Positions 35,452 through 44,795 of a stretch of 64,000 nucleotides of DNA are shown in pieces (within the stretch, counting starts at the first letter, position 1; each line of letters opens with the position of its first letter). Source of the stretch: UBA5239 sp040394635 (GTDB lineage: Bacteria > Verrucomicrobiota > Lentisphaeria > Victivallales > Victivallaceae); contig JBEBRW010000029.1 in assembly GCA_040394635.1 (NCBI GenBank), positions 3,196 to 67,195 on the forward strand, given 5' to 3'. A program made the position numbers and the translations under genes. A model generated the notes under the pieces. The model did not search any database. It was not told the DNA's origin and saw only the letters and a program-made list of their open reading frames with translations.

Positions 35452-36723
35452 TCAGTCCCGGATCTGTCCGGTACCGAAAATCAGGTACTTGTAGGAAGTC
35501 AGTTCTTCGAGCCCCATCGGGCCGCGCGCATGCAGTTTGTCGGTGCTGATGCCGATTTCCGCGCCCATGCCGAACTCGCCGCCGTCGGTAAACCGGGTGG
35601 AGGCGTTCTGGTAAACGGTGGCGGAGTCGACTTCCAGCATGAATTTGGCGGCGCGCTCCTGATTGTTGGTCAGGATGCCGTCGCTGTGGTGCGAACCATA
35701 TTTATTGATGTGGATGATGGCCTCTTCCAGCGTGTCGACCAGCTTCACGGTCAGCACCAGGTCGAGGTACTCGGTGTAGTAGTCGTGCTCGGTGGCGGGC
35801 TTGACGTTTTTGTCCCACTGCATCATGCGCTCATCGCCGCGCAGCTCGATGCCGCGCTCCTCCATGGCCTTCAGAAACGGCGGGATGAAGGAGGGGGCGA
35901 TCTTCGCATTGATCAACAGCGTTTCGAGGGCGTTGCAGGCGCTCGGGCGCTGGTATTTGGCGTTGTCGATGATCTTGATGGCGTTTTCGATCTCGCAATC
36001 GTCGTCCACGTACAGGTGGCACACGCCCTTGTAATGCTTGATGACCGGGATGGTGGACTGCTCGACCACCGTGCGAATCAGCCCTTCGCCGCCGCGCGGA
36101 ATGATCAAACTGATGTATTCGTCCATTTTCAGGAGTACGCTCACGGCCTGGCGGTCGGTCCACTCAACGAGCTGTACCGCGCCGTCCGGCAACCCGGCGG
36201 CGATACCGGCCTTGTTCATGCAGTCGGCCAGGATCAGATTGGAGTTGAACGCCTCGGAGCCGCCGCGCAGGATCACCGCGTTGCCGGCCTTCAGGCACAG
36301 CCCGGCGGCATCCACGGTGACGTTCGGGCGCGATTCATAAATGATGCCGATGACGCCGAGCGGCACCGAAATTTTCCTGATTTTCAGCCCGTTCGGGCGC
36401 GTCACTTCGGCCAATACCCGGCCGACGGGGTCGGCCAGCCGTGAGACTTCGCGCAGGCCGTCGGACATTTCCTTGATGCGCTTCGCATCCAGCCGCAGCC
36501 GGTCGAGCATGGCGCTGGAGAGCCCGGCTTCGCGCCCTGCCCTCAGGTCCAGCTCGTTGGCGGTGATGATCTCTTTTTCCAGCCGGTCGATGGCGTCGGC
36601 CATCTTATTCAGAATCACGTTCTTTTCATCGGGTTTCAACGTCGCCAGCGCACGCGATGCGTTCAAGGCTTTCTCACCCATTTTCTGCATGACCGACTTT
36701 ATTTCATTGATATCAACTGCCAT
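35452..36723 (-). CDS. proA: Gamma-glutamyl phosphate reductase ProA
   Basis: A 423-residue NADPH-dependent enzyme of proline synthesis making glutamate 5-semialdehyde. Landmarks: VPLGVIGIIYESRPNVTVDAAGLCLKAGN, the catalytic Cys in RPSACNALETLL and NASTRFTDGGEFGMGAEIGIST. The start at 36723 follows AAGGAT; an in-frame TTG or ATG further up at 36765 would precede the ribosome site. ProB and ProC are not in the window. It sits in the middle of the Tad/transporter unit, 61 bp after the chromate-type transporter. Confidence 0.96.
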   Translation of the reverse strand: MAVDINEIKSVMQKMGEKALNASRALATLKPDEKNVILNKMADAIDRLEKEIITANELDLRAGREAGLSSAMLDRLRLDAKRIKEMSDGLREVSRLADPVGRVLAEVTRPNGLKIRKISVPLGVIGIIYESRPNVTVDAAGLCLKAGNAVILRGGSEAFNSNLILADCMNKAGIAAGLPDGAVQLVEWTDRQAVSVLLKMDEYISLIIPRGGEGLIRTVVEQSTIPVIKHYKGVCHLYVDDDCEIENAIKIIDNAKYQRPSACNALETLLINAKIAPSFIPPFLKAMEERGIELRGDERMMQWDKNVKPATEHDYYTEYLDLVLTVKLVDTLEEAIIHINKYGSHHSDGILTNNQERAAKFMLEVDSATVYQNASTRFTDGGEFGMGAEIGISTDKLHARGPMGLEELTSYKYLIFGTGQIRD

Positions 36724-36784
36724 ATCCTTATCCTCGTATTTTATTACCAATTGATAATATATCACCCGAATGAGGTATTTTCAA

Positions 36785-37363
36785 TTAAATTTGCATCAGA
36801 ATCAGGCCCAAAATCCCGGCTCCAAGCAGCAGGTAGACCTGATTGACTTTCCACTTGATCTCAACCAGCAGGACGACGGCGAAGATCACCAGTCCCTGCC
36901 AGCAGAGGCCGAACGAACCGGCGGCGCTCTCCCACAGGCTTTTCAATGGCGCCGAAAACACCGACGTCTCCGCGAAGAAAATCACCGCCGCGCCGATCAG
37001 TCCCAGCACCACCGGGCGGATGCCGCTCAGCGCCTGCTGCAGGAAACGGTTGTCGCGGAATTTGGCGATGAAGGCCGCCACCAGCATCACGATGATCAGC
37101 GACGGCGTCATCACCCCCAACGTCGCCGCCACCGAGCCGAGCACTCCCGCCTGCTGGTAGCCGATGTACGTGGCGGCGTTCAGCCCCACCGGGCCCGGCG
37201 TGATCTGTGCCAGCGCCACCAGCGCGCCGAATTCCTCGCCGCTCAGGTACTGGTGACGGTACACCAGTTCGTCCTGGAACAGCGGAATCATCGCATAGCC
37301 GCCGCCGAAGGTGAACACCCCGATTTTTGCAAAGAGGTAATACAAATACAGGATCTGCATCAT
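36785..37363 (-). CDS. Chromate-type transporter (CHR family), second half-protein
   Basis: A 192-residue protein, one of a pair of short CHR proteins that together equal one full-length ChrA. It has the FTFGGGYAMIPLF signature at the N-terminus and ALAQITPGPVGLNAATYIGYQQAG. About five to six helices follow. It overlaps the first half by 4 bp (37360-37363). Real substrates of such paired proteins may be chromate, sulfate or another anion; the name reflects the family only. Confidence 0.9.
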   Translation of the reverse strand: MMQILYLYYLFAKIGVFTFGGGYAMIPLFQDELVYRHQYLSGEEFGALVALAQITPGPVGLNAATYIGYQQAGVLGSVAATLGVMTPSLIIVMLVAAFIAKFRDNRFLQQALSGIRPVVLGLIGAAVIFFAETSVFSAPLKSLWESAAGSFGLCWQGLVIFAVVLLVEIKWKVNQVYLLLGAGILGLILMQI

Positions 37364-37953
37364 TTATCCCCCAGCGAAGTTTTGAAACGGATAAGCTGGT
37401 ACAGCCCCATCCCGAGCCCGAGTGCCGCGCCAAGCACGATCATCCAGATGGCGTTGAACTCAAAAAATACCAGTCCGATGAACGCCGCCGCCGCGATGAC
37501 CACCGCCGCTTTGCTCTTCAGGATTTGCCTGGAAAGTTTGATGACCGACAGCAAAATCAGCGCGCACACCGCCGCGCGGATGCCCAGAAATGCATGGGCC
37601 AGATGTTGATTGTCCTTGAAAAAACTGATGAACGCCGCCACCAGCACGATCACCGTAAACGGCGGCACCACCACCCCGAACGCCGCGCTGACCGCCCCCG
37701 GTATCCCGGCCGTACGGTAACCGATCAGAATCCCCATGTTGATGGCGATAATTCCCGGCATCGACTGCATGACCGCCACCACGTCGACCATTTCCTCATC
37801 GGTCATCCAGTGGCGTTTTTCGACGAATTCACGGCTGATCAGCGGCAGCATGGCCAGCCCGCCGCCTACCGATACCGCCGAAATTTTGAAGAAAACCGTA
37901 AACAGCGTCCGGACCCGGTTTTCCCGGATATCCGAAACCTCACTGGGCATCAT
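37360..37953 (-). CDS. Chromate-type transporter (CHR family), first half-protein
   Basis: A 197-residue protein beginning MMPSEVSDIRENR, starting within the last codons of the PEGA lipoprotein gene (11-14 bp overlap); ATG 37950 is equally possible. The longer frame up to 38106 is only the upstream gene read out of phase. It carries ISAVSVGGGLAMLPLI and VAVMQSMPGIIAINMGILIGYRTAG, the CHR signatures, and about five helices. The two halves are expected to form a heterodimer of opposite topology, as known for split CHR pairs. Confidence 0.9.
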   Translation of the reverse strand: MMPSEVSDIRENRVRTLFTVFFKISAVSVGGGLAMLPLISREFVEKRHWMTDEEMVDVVAVMQSMPGIIAINMGILIGYRTAGIPGAVSAAFGVVVPPFTVIVLVAAFISFFKDNQHLAHAFLGIRAAVCALILLSVIKLSRQILKSKAAVVIAAAAFIGLVFFEFNAIWMIVLGAALGLGMGLYQLIRFKTSLGDK

Positions 37954-39295
37954 CGCCGGAATCTTCCAGTTTTTTGATGTACTCGATTTTGCTGCGTTCC
38001 AGCCGTACCCGGACGCCCTGTTCGGGGCTGTAGTAAATATACGCGGCGTCCTCGGAGTTGATCTGCACCATCTCGCTGCGGCTGCCCTTGATTTTAAGCT
38101 CGGCATTGGCCACCCACATCGTAACGGCCGCCACGCGGGTGATTTCGCCTTTTTTCAGTACGACCTTCTGAGTGATCCGGTCGGGCCTGGCGCGCTTGTG
38201 GGCGAAAATCAGGGTGTACTCGCCCGCATTCAGGTCGCGCAGGGAAATCGTCTTCGAGAGGTATTCGCTCTCTCCCTTTTCGGTCACGCCGATGACCTTG
38301 CCGTTCATGTACACCGTGACCCCCGGCGGGTTCACCACCAGGTCGATGCCGCTGGTGTTCCGGGTCATGTCCAGCTCGACGAGTTGTTTGCCGCCGCGGG
38401 CGATCTCGACCTCGCGGGTCACGGTATCGTAACCGTCCTTGCTGATCGTGACCGTATAGTTGCCGGCCTTGATCGAGTCGATTTTCAACGGGGTCAGCCC
38501 CTGGGTCTTGTCATCGATTTTAACTTCCGCCTTGTCGGGCTTGGAAATCACTTCCAGCGAGCCGGCAAGTTCGACCATCGGGATATTTTCCTCATGTTCC
38601 GTGTTCTTCGTCACGATCACGTTGCGATTGATTTCGGCATAGCCGGGCGAACTGATTTTCAGGTTGTACGCCCCTTCTTCAAGGTTGGTCCGGTACTCCG
38701 TGTGCCCCACCAGCTTGTCGTTGATATACACTGCGGCACGCGACGGCTCGGACTTGACCACCAGCACGCCGATGTTGCTGGCCATGGGCACCGCAACCTC
38801 GACCGGACGGGGACCGGCGACCTTCCACGAAACGGGCTTCGGCTCAAATCCGCTCTTGTCCAGCATGGCCTCATATGTGCCCAGCGGCAAATCCTGCAGG
38901 ATCAGCGGCGTCACGCCCTTCAATTCGCCTTTGATCGTAACCCGCGCGCCCGCCGGTTCGGTCACAATCATCACTTTGCCGGTGAGCGGTTTGAGCGTGA
39001 CGGTACGCTCGGTCCGGCTGCCTTTTTCCAGATTCAAATTCAGCCAGGCGGATTCATAACCCGCCGCACGCACTTCAAAGAGATAATTCCCGGGGTCCCG
39101 GACCGGGATCTGAAACGGGGTTTTGCCGATTTCCTTGTTCGTTTTGGACAGGATCACCGCGGCCTTGTCCGGCACCGAATTGATCACCAGAATGGTCTGC
39201 ACCGGTTCCTCTTTTTTGGCACAGCCGCAAATCAGGAGCGGCAGCGCCAACGCGGCCAAGGTCATATTGAAAATCCATTTTCTCATCGTTTTCAT
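37940..39295 (-). CDS. Lipoprotein with tandem PEGA repeats
   Basis: A 451-residue protein. A lipobox (LPLLICGCAKK) predicts a lipid-anchored cell-envelope protein. Then follow about five PEGA-type beta domains, each with the consensus P-x-G/D-A-x-V-x-I (TEPAGARVTIKGEL, SEPSRAAVYINDKL, SKPDKAEVKIDDKT, NPPGVTVYMNGK). PEGA domains often bind the wall or partner proteins and occur beside FHA and Ser/Thr-kinase systems. The start at 39295 overlaps the stop of the FHA gene (ATGA). It is likely a structural or regulatory partner of the Tad-like machine (inference). Confidence 0.88.
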   Translation of the reverse strand: MKTMRKWIFNMTLAALALPLLICGCAKKEEPVQTILVINSVPDKAAVILSKTNKEIGKTPFQIPVRDPGNYLFEVRAAGYESAWLNLNLEKGSRTERTVTLKPLTGKVMIVTEPAGARVTIKGELKGVTPLILQDLPLGTYEAMLDKSGFEPKPVSWKVAGPRPVEVAVPMASNIGVLVVKSEPSRAAVYINDKLVGHTEYRTNLEEGAYNLKISSPGYAEINRNVIVTKNTEHEENIPMVELAGSLEVISKPDKAEVKIDDKTQGLTPLKIDSIKAGNYTVTISKDGYDTVTREVEIARGGKQLVELDMTRNTSGIDLVVNPPGVTVYMNGKVIGVTEKGESEYLSKTISLRDLNAGEYTLIFAHKRARPDRITQKVVLKKGEITRVAAVTMWVANAELKIKGSRSEMVQINSEDAAYIYYSPEQGVRVRLERSKIEYIKKLEDSGDDAQ

Positions 39296-40797
39296 CTCTT
39301 CTTCATCTCCCGGATTTTGCGGTCGAGATCCAGACGCAATTCGACGCATTTGGCATATCCCTTGCTGTCTTCAGGCAGGATCTGCATCATGGCGAGGACG
39401 GTTTCCCGGGCTCCCTCCCAGTCTTTCAGCTGGGTGCGCCGGTTGTATTCGAAATTCAGGTCGCTTTCCCTTTTGCCCAGGATGTCCTTCACTTCCTGTT
39501 CGCGCTTGCGGGCGCGGTCCCAGATTTCCGGTTTCGGCTGGAAGGGCTCGAGGTTTTCCACCACCATCTGATAGCGGAGCTGGGCCTTCAGCAGATTGCC
39601 GGGGTTGGCCTCGCGGTTGCGGAAAAGATCCTCACCCACGTTGAAGTCGTCCTGGGCGAGCTTCAGTATCTCGTTCACCGTCATGGCGATCGTGAAAAGA
39701 TTGTAGTGCGACGCGAAGATGTCGATCGACTGCGCGATGGTCTCGAACGAGTTCGGCGCGTACGTATCCCTCACCGTCACATCGTTGAATTTGTAATTGG
39801 CGGCAATCATCAGCCGCCGCATATTGGTCTGCCCCGTGCCCGCCGTACCGGCGTGTTCCGGCTCCAGTGAAAAGAAGTCCGTGGCCTGGATATCCTTCAG
39901 CAAAGTGGTCAGGTAAGCAGGCTGCACATCGATCTTTTTGTTGTAATGCCGCTTCGACTTCAGGTCGTCGATGCAGAACGTGGCGCTCTCGCCGTCGATA
40001 TCCAGCGAAAAGCGGAAAATGTTGTCTCCGTTCACGCTTTCCTTGACATAACGGAGGACGAACGGCGCTTTCACGTCCGTTTTCTTCTGGTCCTCCGGCG
40101 GCGGCTTCTGGTTGCTCTGCTCATTGAAGAAGTGGAAACCGACGCCGAACAAGACGATAATCGCCAGGATCACGGTATAAAACAGCAGCGTCGAGCTCAA
40201 CCGGCGCGCTTTTTTCGTCTCGTCGCCGGCTGCCTCGGGTTTCTTCTTTTTCTGGAAGAGATTGAGATTTTTATTCTCGAAAATGGATAAATCGGTTTTC
40301 TCCGGTTCCGGCTCCGTCTTCAGAGGGGCTTCCCTGGGCAGTTCCGTCTTCGGGGGTTCTTCCGGCGCGGCTTTGATGGAAAACACCGGTTTGATCTTCA
40401 TTTCCGTGGGGTCGGAGGGCGCGGAGGTATGAAAAACCACTTTCGGCGTGGTGTTTTCCAGAATAGCCGTATTGCGCAGCACCTCCGCCACATCTTTAGC
40501 CAGATCCTTTTTTTCGCCGAAACGGATATTCTGGTCGCCCAGCGAAATCACATCGCCCTCTTCCAACTGGGTCGGATAATCGATCTGCTTGCCGTTGATT
40601 TTGGTCCCGTTGGTACTGCCGACGTCCGACACCATCCATATTCCATTGTCGGTACGCTGCAGCACGGCATGGTAGCGTGACACCCCGCCGGTGCTCAAAC
40701 TGATATCGTTATCCAGTTCGCGCCCCAACTTCAGGGAATCCCGGTCCAGCTCCAGGCTGCTTCCCGCTTCGGTTCCGTTCAAAAAATAAATCTTCAT
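39292..40797 (-). CDS. FHA-domain membrane protein
   Basis: A 501-residue protein. An N-terminal FHA domain (about 1-95) binds phosphothreonine peptides: LGRELDNDISLSTGGVSRYHAV and DVGSTNGTKING carry the Arg, Ser-Arg-x-His and Thr-Asn-Gly-Thr ligands. An acidic/proline-rich linker, one membrane helix (about 203-222, STLLFYTVILAIIVLFGVGF) and an outer domain of about 270 residues follow, with helical repeats near the end. It overlaps DUF192 and PEGA genes by 4 bp each. It may connect cytoplasmic phosphorylation to the envelope; no Ser/Thr kinase lies in the window. Confidence 0.85.
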   Translation of the reverse strand: MKIYFLNGTEAGSSLELDRDSLKLGRELDNDISLSTGGVSRYHAVLQRTDNGIWMVSDVGSTNGTKINGKQIDYPTQLEEGDVISLGDQNIRFGEKKDLAKDVAEVLRNTAILENTTPKVVFHTSAPSDPTEMKIKPVFSIKAAPEEPPKTELPREAPLKTEPEPEKTDLSIFENKNLNLFQKKKKPEAAGDETKKARRLSSTLLFYTVILAIIVLFGVGFHFFNEQSNQKPPPEDQKKTDVKAPFVLRYVKESVNGDNIFRFSLDIDGESATFCIDDLKSKRHYNKKIDVQPAYLTTLLKDIQATDFFSLEPEHAGTAGTGQTNMRRLMIAANYKFNDVTVRDTYAPNSFETIAQSIDIFASHYNLFTIAMTVNEILKLAQDDFNVGEDLFRNREANPGNLLKAQLRYQMVVENLEPFQPKPEIWDRARKREQEVKDILGKRESDLNFEYNRRTQLKDWEGARETVLAMMQILPEDSKGYAKCVELRLDLDRKIREMKKR

Positions 40798-41216
40798 TTA
40801 CCGTTCTCTTTGTAGTGGTACAAACCTCTTACATCCAAACCTTTTTCCTGCAATTCGCGCACTGCGTCTCCCGTCAGCTCGCTATTCAAATCAACCTTGT
40901 CGCCGACCACGGTGCCGGTGGCTTCCAACACCCCGGGCGGCAACTCCACCGTCACCAGTGCCCGGCGGCAATAAATCACCGGCAGCCACGGCGGCAGGCG
41001 GTGATACACCGCGCACACCGTGTTTTCGCGATCCGCGAAAATCACATCGATCGGCATCGACATAAACATCGTATGGATCGAATTGCACCGGTTAAACACC
41101 ATGGCGTCGAACCCGTCAAACTTCCTGCCGATCATGCCGCGCATCCGCGCCCCCAGCGTCACCGCATAAAACGGCTCGTGGGCCAGACAGCGCATCCTGG
41201 TCAAATTGACAATCAT
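40794..41216 (-). CDS. DUF192-family protein
   Basis: A 140-residue DUF192 protein: TLGARMRGMIGRK, NRCNSIHTMFMSMPIDVIFAD and CRRALVTVELPPGVLEATGTVVGDKV are the family blocks. Many members are exported, but this one has no signal peptide, so it is probably cytoplasmic. Function of the family is unknown. It is tightly coupled in the Tad-like unit: 13 bp after tadC and 4-bp overlap with the FHA gene. Confidence 0.88.
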   Translation of the reverse strand: MIVNLTRMRCLAHEPFYAVTLGARMRGMIGRKFDGFDAMVFNRCNSIHTMFMSMPIDVIFADRENTVCAVYHRLPPWLPVIYCRRALVTVELPPGVLEATGTVVGDKVDLNSELTGDAVRELQEKGLDVRGLYHYKENGK

Positions 41217-41229
41217 CGCCGCCCCCTGT

Positions 41230-42105
41230 TCAAAACATGTGCATCGCCTGTAATATAACCGGTGTCAGCAAAATAATCAATACCGCCGGAAAAATGAACA
41301 GCGCCATCGGGAACAACATTTTCACCGGCGCCTCGCCGGCCAGCTTTTCCGCGCGGTTGAAACGCTTGCTGCGCAGGAGATCGCTCTGGATGCGCAGCAG
41401 ATTGCCGATACTCACCCCCAGCTCGTCCGCCTGGATAATCGAATTCATCACCGAAGTCAAATCCGGCTGCTTGACCCGGTTGATCAGGTCGCGCAGCGCC
41501 ACCACGCGTTTTTTGCCGAGCTGAATTTCTTTCAGCGTCCGGCTGAGTTCTTCGCCCAGCGCATCGGTCTGGCGGCGCGCCAGGATATCCCGCAGCGAAT
41601 TCAAAAAGTCCTTGCCCGCCTCCACCGAAAGCGACAGCAGGTCCAGCACGTTCGGCAGCGCCCGCATGATCGACAGGTGCCGCGTCTTCACCGCCCGCCG
41701 CAGCCACGCGCCGGGGTACATATAAAACATCAGCCACATCAGCATCCCCGCAATTGCATTGCCCCCCAGGAACAGCGCAAACATCAGCACCAGTCCCAGG
41801 AAAAACATCAGGAGCCGGATCGCCACGAAATCTTCCCCGCTCAGCTGCTGCCCGAATCCGGCCATCACCAGCTGCTCCTCCGAGTGCGCGCGAATTGTAT
41901 CAAACGCCGGTTTGCGCGCCAGGAAACGGGTATTCACCGCCAGCGGCATGAACATCCGGATCAGGATCGGCAGCTGCACCGTGACGTCTTTTTCCAGCCC
42001 ACGCTCCACCTCGATCCGGGCAAACGCCCGCAGGAATATAAAAGCAAACGCACCCACGCTGATACCGCTGAAGATGGCGCCGCACATTGTCCAGATTTCA
42101 CTCAT
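41230..42105 (-). CDS. tadC: TadC-like inner-membrane platform protein (T2SS GspF family)
   Basis: A 291-residue protein with an N-terminal helix, two central helices and a C-terminal helix around the GspF-type four-helix domain (LPNVLDLLSLSVEAGKDFLNSL ... SVMNSIIQADELGVSIGNLLRIQSD). The start at 42105 (MSEIWTM) has AGGG upstream; the frame continues up to 42156 but runs into tadB. It is placed after TadB as in canonical tad loci. Confidence 0.92.
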   Translation of the reverse strand: MSEIWTMCGAIFSGISVGAFAFIFLRAFARIEVERGLEKDVTVQLPILIRMFMPLAVNTRFLARKPAFDTIRAHSEEQLVMAGFGQQLSGEDFVAIRLLMFFLGLVLMFALFLGGNAIAGMLMWLMFYMYPGAWLRRAVKTRHLSIMRALPNVLDLLSLSVEAGKDFLNSLRDILARRQTDALGEELSRTLKEIQLGKKRVVALRDLINRVKQPDLTSVMNSIIQADELGVSIGNLLRIQSDLLRSKRFNRAEKLAGEAPVKMLFPMALFIFPAVLIILLTPVILQAMHMF

Positions 42106-42116
42106 ATGCAAACCCT

Positions 42117-43007
42117 CTAAACATCGATGTTGATGATTTTGCGAATCGCAAGGCAACCGCTGACGATCAGTATACCCGACACCACCATGGCGGAAATACC
42201 GATCCAGCTGGTGAAAAACACGTTCATCGCTTCCGGCATGATCTTGGTCAGCACAAACAGCAAAACAACCGGCACCAGACTGATGATGATCGTCTGCATC
42301 CGGCCCTGCGCGGTCATGGCCTGAATCTTGTTGGTGATCCGGGCCCGCTCGCGAATCACCGTGGCCAGCCGCTCAAAAATCATCGTCAGCTCGCCCCCGG
42401 TCTGGCGGGCGGTGACAATCGCCGTGATCACCAGCTCGAAGTCGGAGCTTTTCATGCGGCTGTTCAGATTGTCCAGTGCCTGCTCCATCGGCACGCCCAG
42501 GCGGATTTCCTGAATCAGCAGCCGGAATTCAAAGGAAATCGGCGGTTTGTTTTCATTGGCCACCCCTTCCAGCGCCTGATTGATGCTGAACCCGGCCTTC
42601 AGCGCACTGCTCATGGAGTTCAGCGCATCCTCCAGCTGCTCATTGAATTTCCGCAGCCGCTCCTTGCGCAGGTGCCGCAGGTAAATACGCGGCAAGGGAA
42701 AAGTCACCAGCGCCACCACCAGCCCCATCACGATCCCGCGCGTCCAGGTGAAATTCTCCGAAAATGCCGCGATCAGCAGCACCGTCAGAAATCCGCACAG
42801 CCCGCTGATCGCCAGCGTCAGGTCAAAAATCTTGCTCGCCGGCATCCCCAGCAGCACATCGTCCAGCTCCACCGACGCCTCCTGCAAATAACGCTCGCGG
42901 TAGCGCGTACTGGCAAAAAGACAGAAGTCCACGATCACCATGCTCGCCGCCGCCGCACAAATCCCGGCGCAGATCGATGGCAGATATTCGTTGTTAAAGA
43001 GCCACAT
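42117..43007 (-). CDS. tadB: TadB-like inner-membrane platform protein (T2SS GspF family)
   Basis: A 296-residue protein with N-terminal and C-terminal helix pairs around the GspF domain (FNEQLEDALNSMSSALKAGFSINQALEGVANE ... TARQTGGELTMIFERLATVIRER). Its first base is the last base of the FHA-TadA stop codon, so the genes are translationally coupled. With TadC it should form the inner-membrane platform worked by the ATPase. Confidence 0.93.
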   Translation of the reverse strand: MWLFNNEYLPSICAGICAAAASMVIVDFCLFASTRYRERYLQEASVELDDVLLGMPASKIFDLTLAISGLCGFLTVLLIAAFSENFTWTRGIVMGLVVALVTFPLPRIYLRHLRKERLRKFNEQLEDALNSMSSALKAGFSINQALEGVANENKPPISFEFRLLIQEIRLGVPMEQALDNLNSRMKSSDFELVITAIVTARQTGGELTMIFERLATVIRERARITNKIQAMTAQGRMQTIIISLVPVVLLFVLTKIMPEAMNVFFTSWIGISAMVVSGILIVSGCLAIRKIINIDV

Positions 43008-44779
43008 TATAACGATCTCCCCTTATGTTTACCCGGGTCGAAAATGCCGATATTCAAATTGATTTTGGCCCGCTCGATGTCTTCCATGAAGGTCGGAATG
43101 TTGCCCGTCGGCTCGTGATACCCCATGATCCGGTTCTCCTCGTCCCAACCCGTCTGGGTGAAAACGAAGATGTCCTGCATGGTGATGATCTCGCCTTCCA
43201 TTTTGGTGATCTCGCTGATGTTGGTGACTTTGCGCGAGCCGTCGCGCTGGCGCGTCACCTGCACCACCAGGCAAATCGCCGAAGTGATCTGCTCGCGGAT
43301 CGCCCGCAGCGGCAGGTCGAACCCCGCCATCAGCACCAGCGTCTCCAGACGCGAGAGGCAGTCGCGCGGCGTGTTGGCGTGAATCGTGGTCAGCGAACCG
43401 TCGTGACCGGTATTCATCGCCTGCAGCATGTCCAACGCTTCGCCGCCGCGGCACTCCCCGACCACGATCCGGTCGGGGCGCATGCGCAGCGAGTTGCGGA
43501 CCAGGTCGCGGATGGTGATCTCGCCCCTGCCCTCGATGTTGGGCGGACGCGACTCCAGCCGCACCACATGTTCCTGGTTCAGCTGCAGTTCCGCCGCGTC
43601 CTCCACCGTCACGATACGCTCGCGGTTCGGCAGGAACGAGCTGAGCACGTTCAACAAAGTAGTTTTACCGGAGCCGGTACCGCCGGAGATCACGATATTT
43701 TTGCGCACCAGCACCGCGGCTTCCAGGAAATGCGCCATTTCCCAGTTGATCGAACCGAAATCGACCAGGTTCGAAACCTGATACGGATTCTTGGCAAATT
43801 TACGGATCGTGATCGACGGCCCCACCAGCGACAGCGGCGGGATGATCGCGTTCACGCGTGAACCGTCCGGCAGCCGCGCGTCGACCATCGGCGAACTTTC
43901 GTCGATACGGCGCCCCAGCGGCGACACGATCCGCTCGATCGCCGCCATCACCTGCGCATTGTCGGCAAACGCGGTATCGGTACGGTACAGCACCCCTTTC
44001 TTTTCCACAAACACCTGATTGGGGCCATTGACCATGATTTCGGTGATATCGTCGCGCTCGATCATATAATCCAGCGGCCCGAGGCCGATGGCTTCCTGAA
44101 TCATTTCCCGCTCCAGCATCTCCGGCGACACCCCGTGCGGCAGCGGAATCGACAGCTCGCTGAGCACCTCGCGAATCGTCACTTTGGCACGCTCTTCCAG
44201 TTCCTTCTCGCGAATCCCGGAGAGCACCATTTTCTTCAGATTCAGCCGCTTCAGCAGCTCCGTGTGGGCGTGCCGTTTGATTTCCTGAATGAGCGGGCGG
44301 GCGGCATCCGGCACCCCGGAAATCGTCAGCTTCGGAATTTTTTCCCGCACCGGATTGGCATCCTCCAGCCTGGCCGGATGCGGCGCTTCTTCCACCTTCT
44401 CCACCGGCGCCGGGGCAGACACGGGGGGCGGCACAGGCGCGGACTCGGATTCAGGCGGCGCGGCCGGAGCCGGAGCATCCACCACCGGCCCCCTCGCCGT
44501 TATGTTCAAACGGCCGATCCTGATCACCGAACCCGGCGGCACTTCCGTGGCCGCATTGGGAACCAGCAGATTGTTGTCCACATAAGTGCCGTTGCTGCTG
44601 TTCAGGTCTATTACATATAATACATTGTCGCGCACGATGAACTGCGCGTGCCGGCTTGAAACCTCCGGCAGCTCCAGCTGAATGTGCGACTGTTCGCCCG
44701 AGCCGACGATATAGGACCCGGGCGCCAGTTTCCCCAGAGCATCCCCCTGTCCGGGCTGACTGATCACAATTTCATACAT
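43007..44779 (-). CDS. cpaF: TadA/CpaF secretion ATPase with N-terminal FHA domain
   Basis: A 590-residue fusion. Residues 1-95 are an FHA domain (SYIVGSGEQSHIQL, VSSRHAQF, DLNSSNGTYVDN). A Pro/Ala-rich linker (about 96-150) follows, then the CpaF/TadA type II/IV secretion ATPase with Walker A GGTGSGKTTLLN near 363, the Asp and His boxes (RMRPDRIVVGECRGGEALDML, GHDGSLTTIHAN). It powers pilus assembly or secretion. The FHA fusion is not part of standard TadA and suggests control by threonine phosphorylation or tethering to the FHA membrane protein three genes downstream of tadB (inference). Confidence 0.94.
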   Translation of the reverse strand: MYEIVISQPGQGDALGKLAPGSYIVGSGEQSHIQLELPEVSSRHAQFIVRDNVLYVIDLNSSNGTYVDNNLLVPNAATEVPPGSVIRIGRLNITARGPVVDAPAPAAPPESESAPVPPPVSAPAPVEKVEEAPHPARLEDANPVREKIPKLTISGVPDAARPLIQEIKRHAHTELLKRLNLKKMVLSGIREKELEERAKVTIREVLSELSIPLPHGVSPEMLEREMIQEAIGLGPLDYMIERDDITEIMVNGPNQVFVEKKGVLYRTDTAFADNAQVMAAIERIVSPLGRRIDESSPMVDARLPDGSRVNAIIPPLSLVGPSITIRKFAKNPYQVSNLVDFGSINWEMAHFLEAAVLVRKNIVISGGTGSGKTTLLNVLSSFLPNRERIVTVEDAAELQLNQEHVVRLESRPPNIEGRGEITIRDLVRNSLRMRPDRIVVGECRGGEALDMLQAMNTGHDGSLTTIHANTPRDCLSRLETLVLMAGFDLPLRAIREQITSAICLVVQVTRQRDGSRKVTNISEITKMEGEIITMQDIFVFTQTGWDEENRIMGYHEPTGNIPTFMEDIERAKINLNIGIFDPGKHKGRSL

Positions 44780-44795
44780 GATGCATCATCTCACG

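Noticed and set aside
37954..38106. Extending the first chromate-type half-protein to 38106
   Set aside because: The extra 51 residues are basic, low-complexity and lie wholly inside the PEGA lipoprotein gene in another frame.
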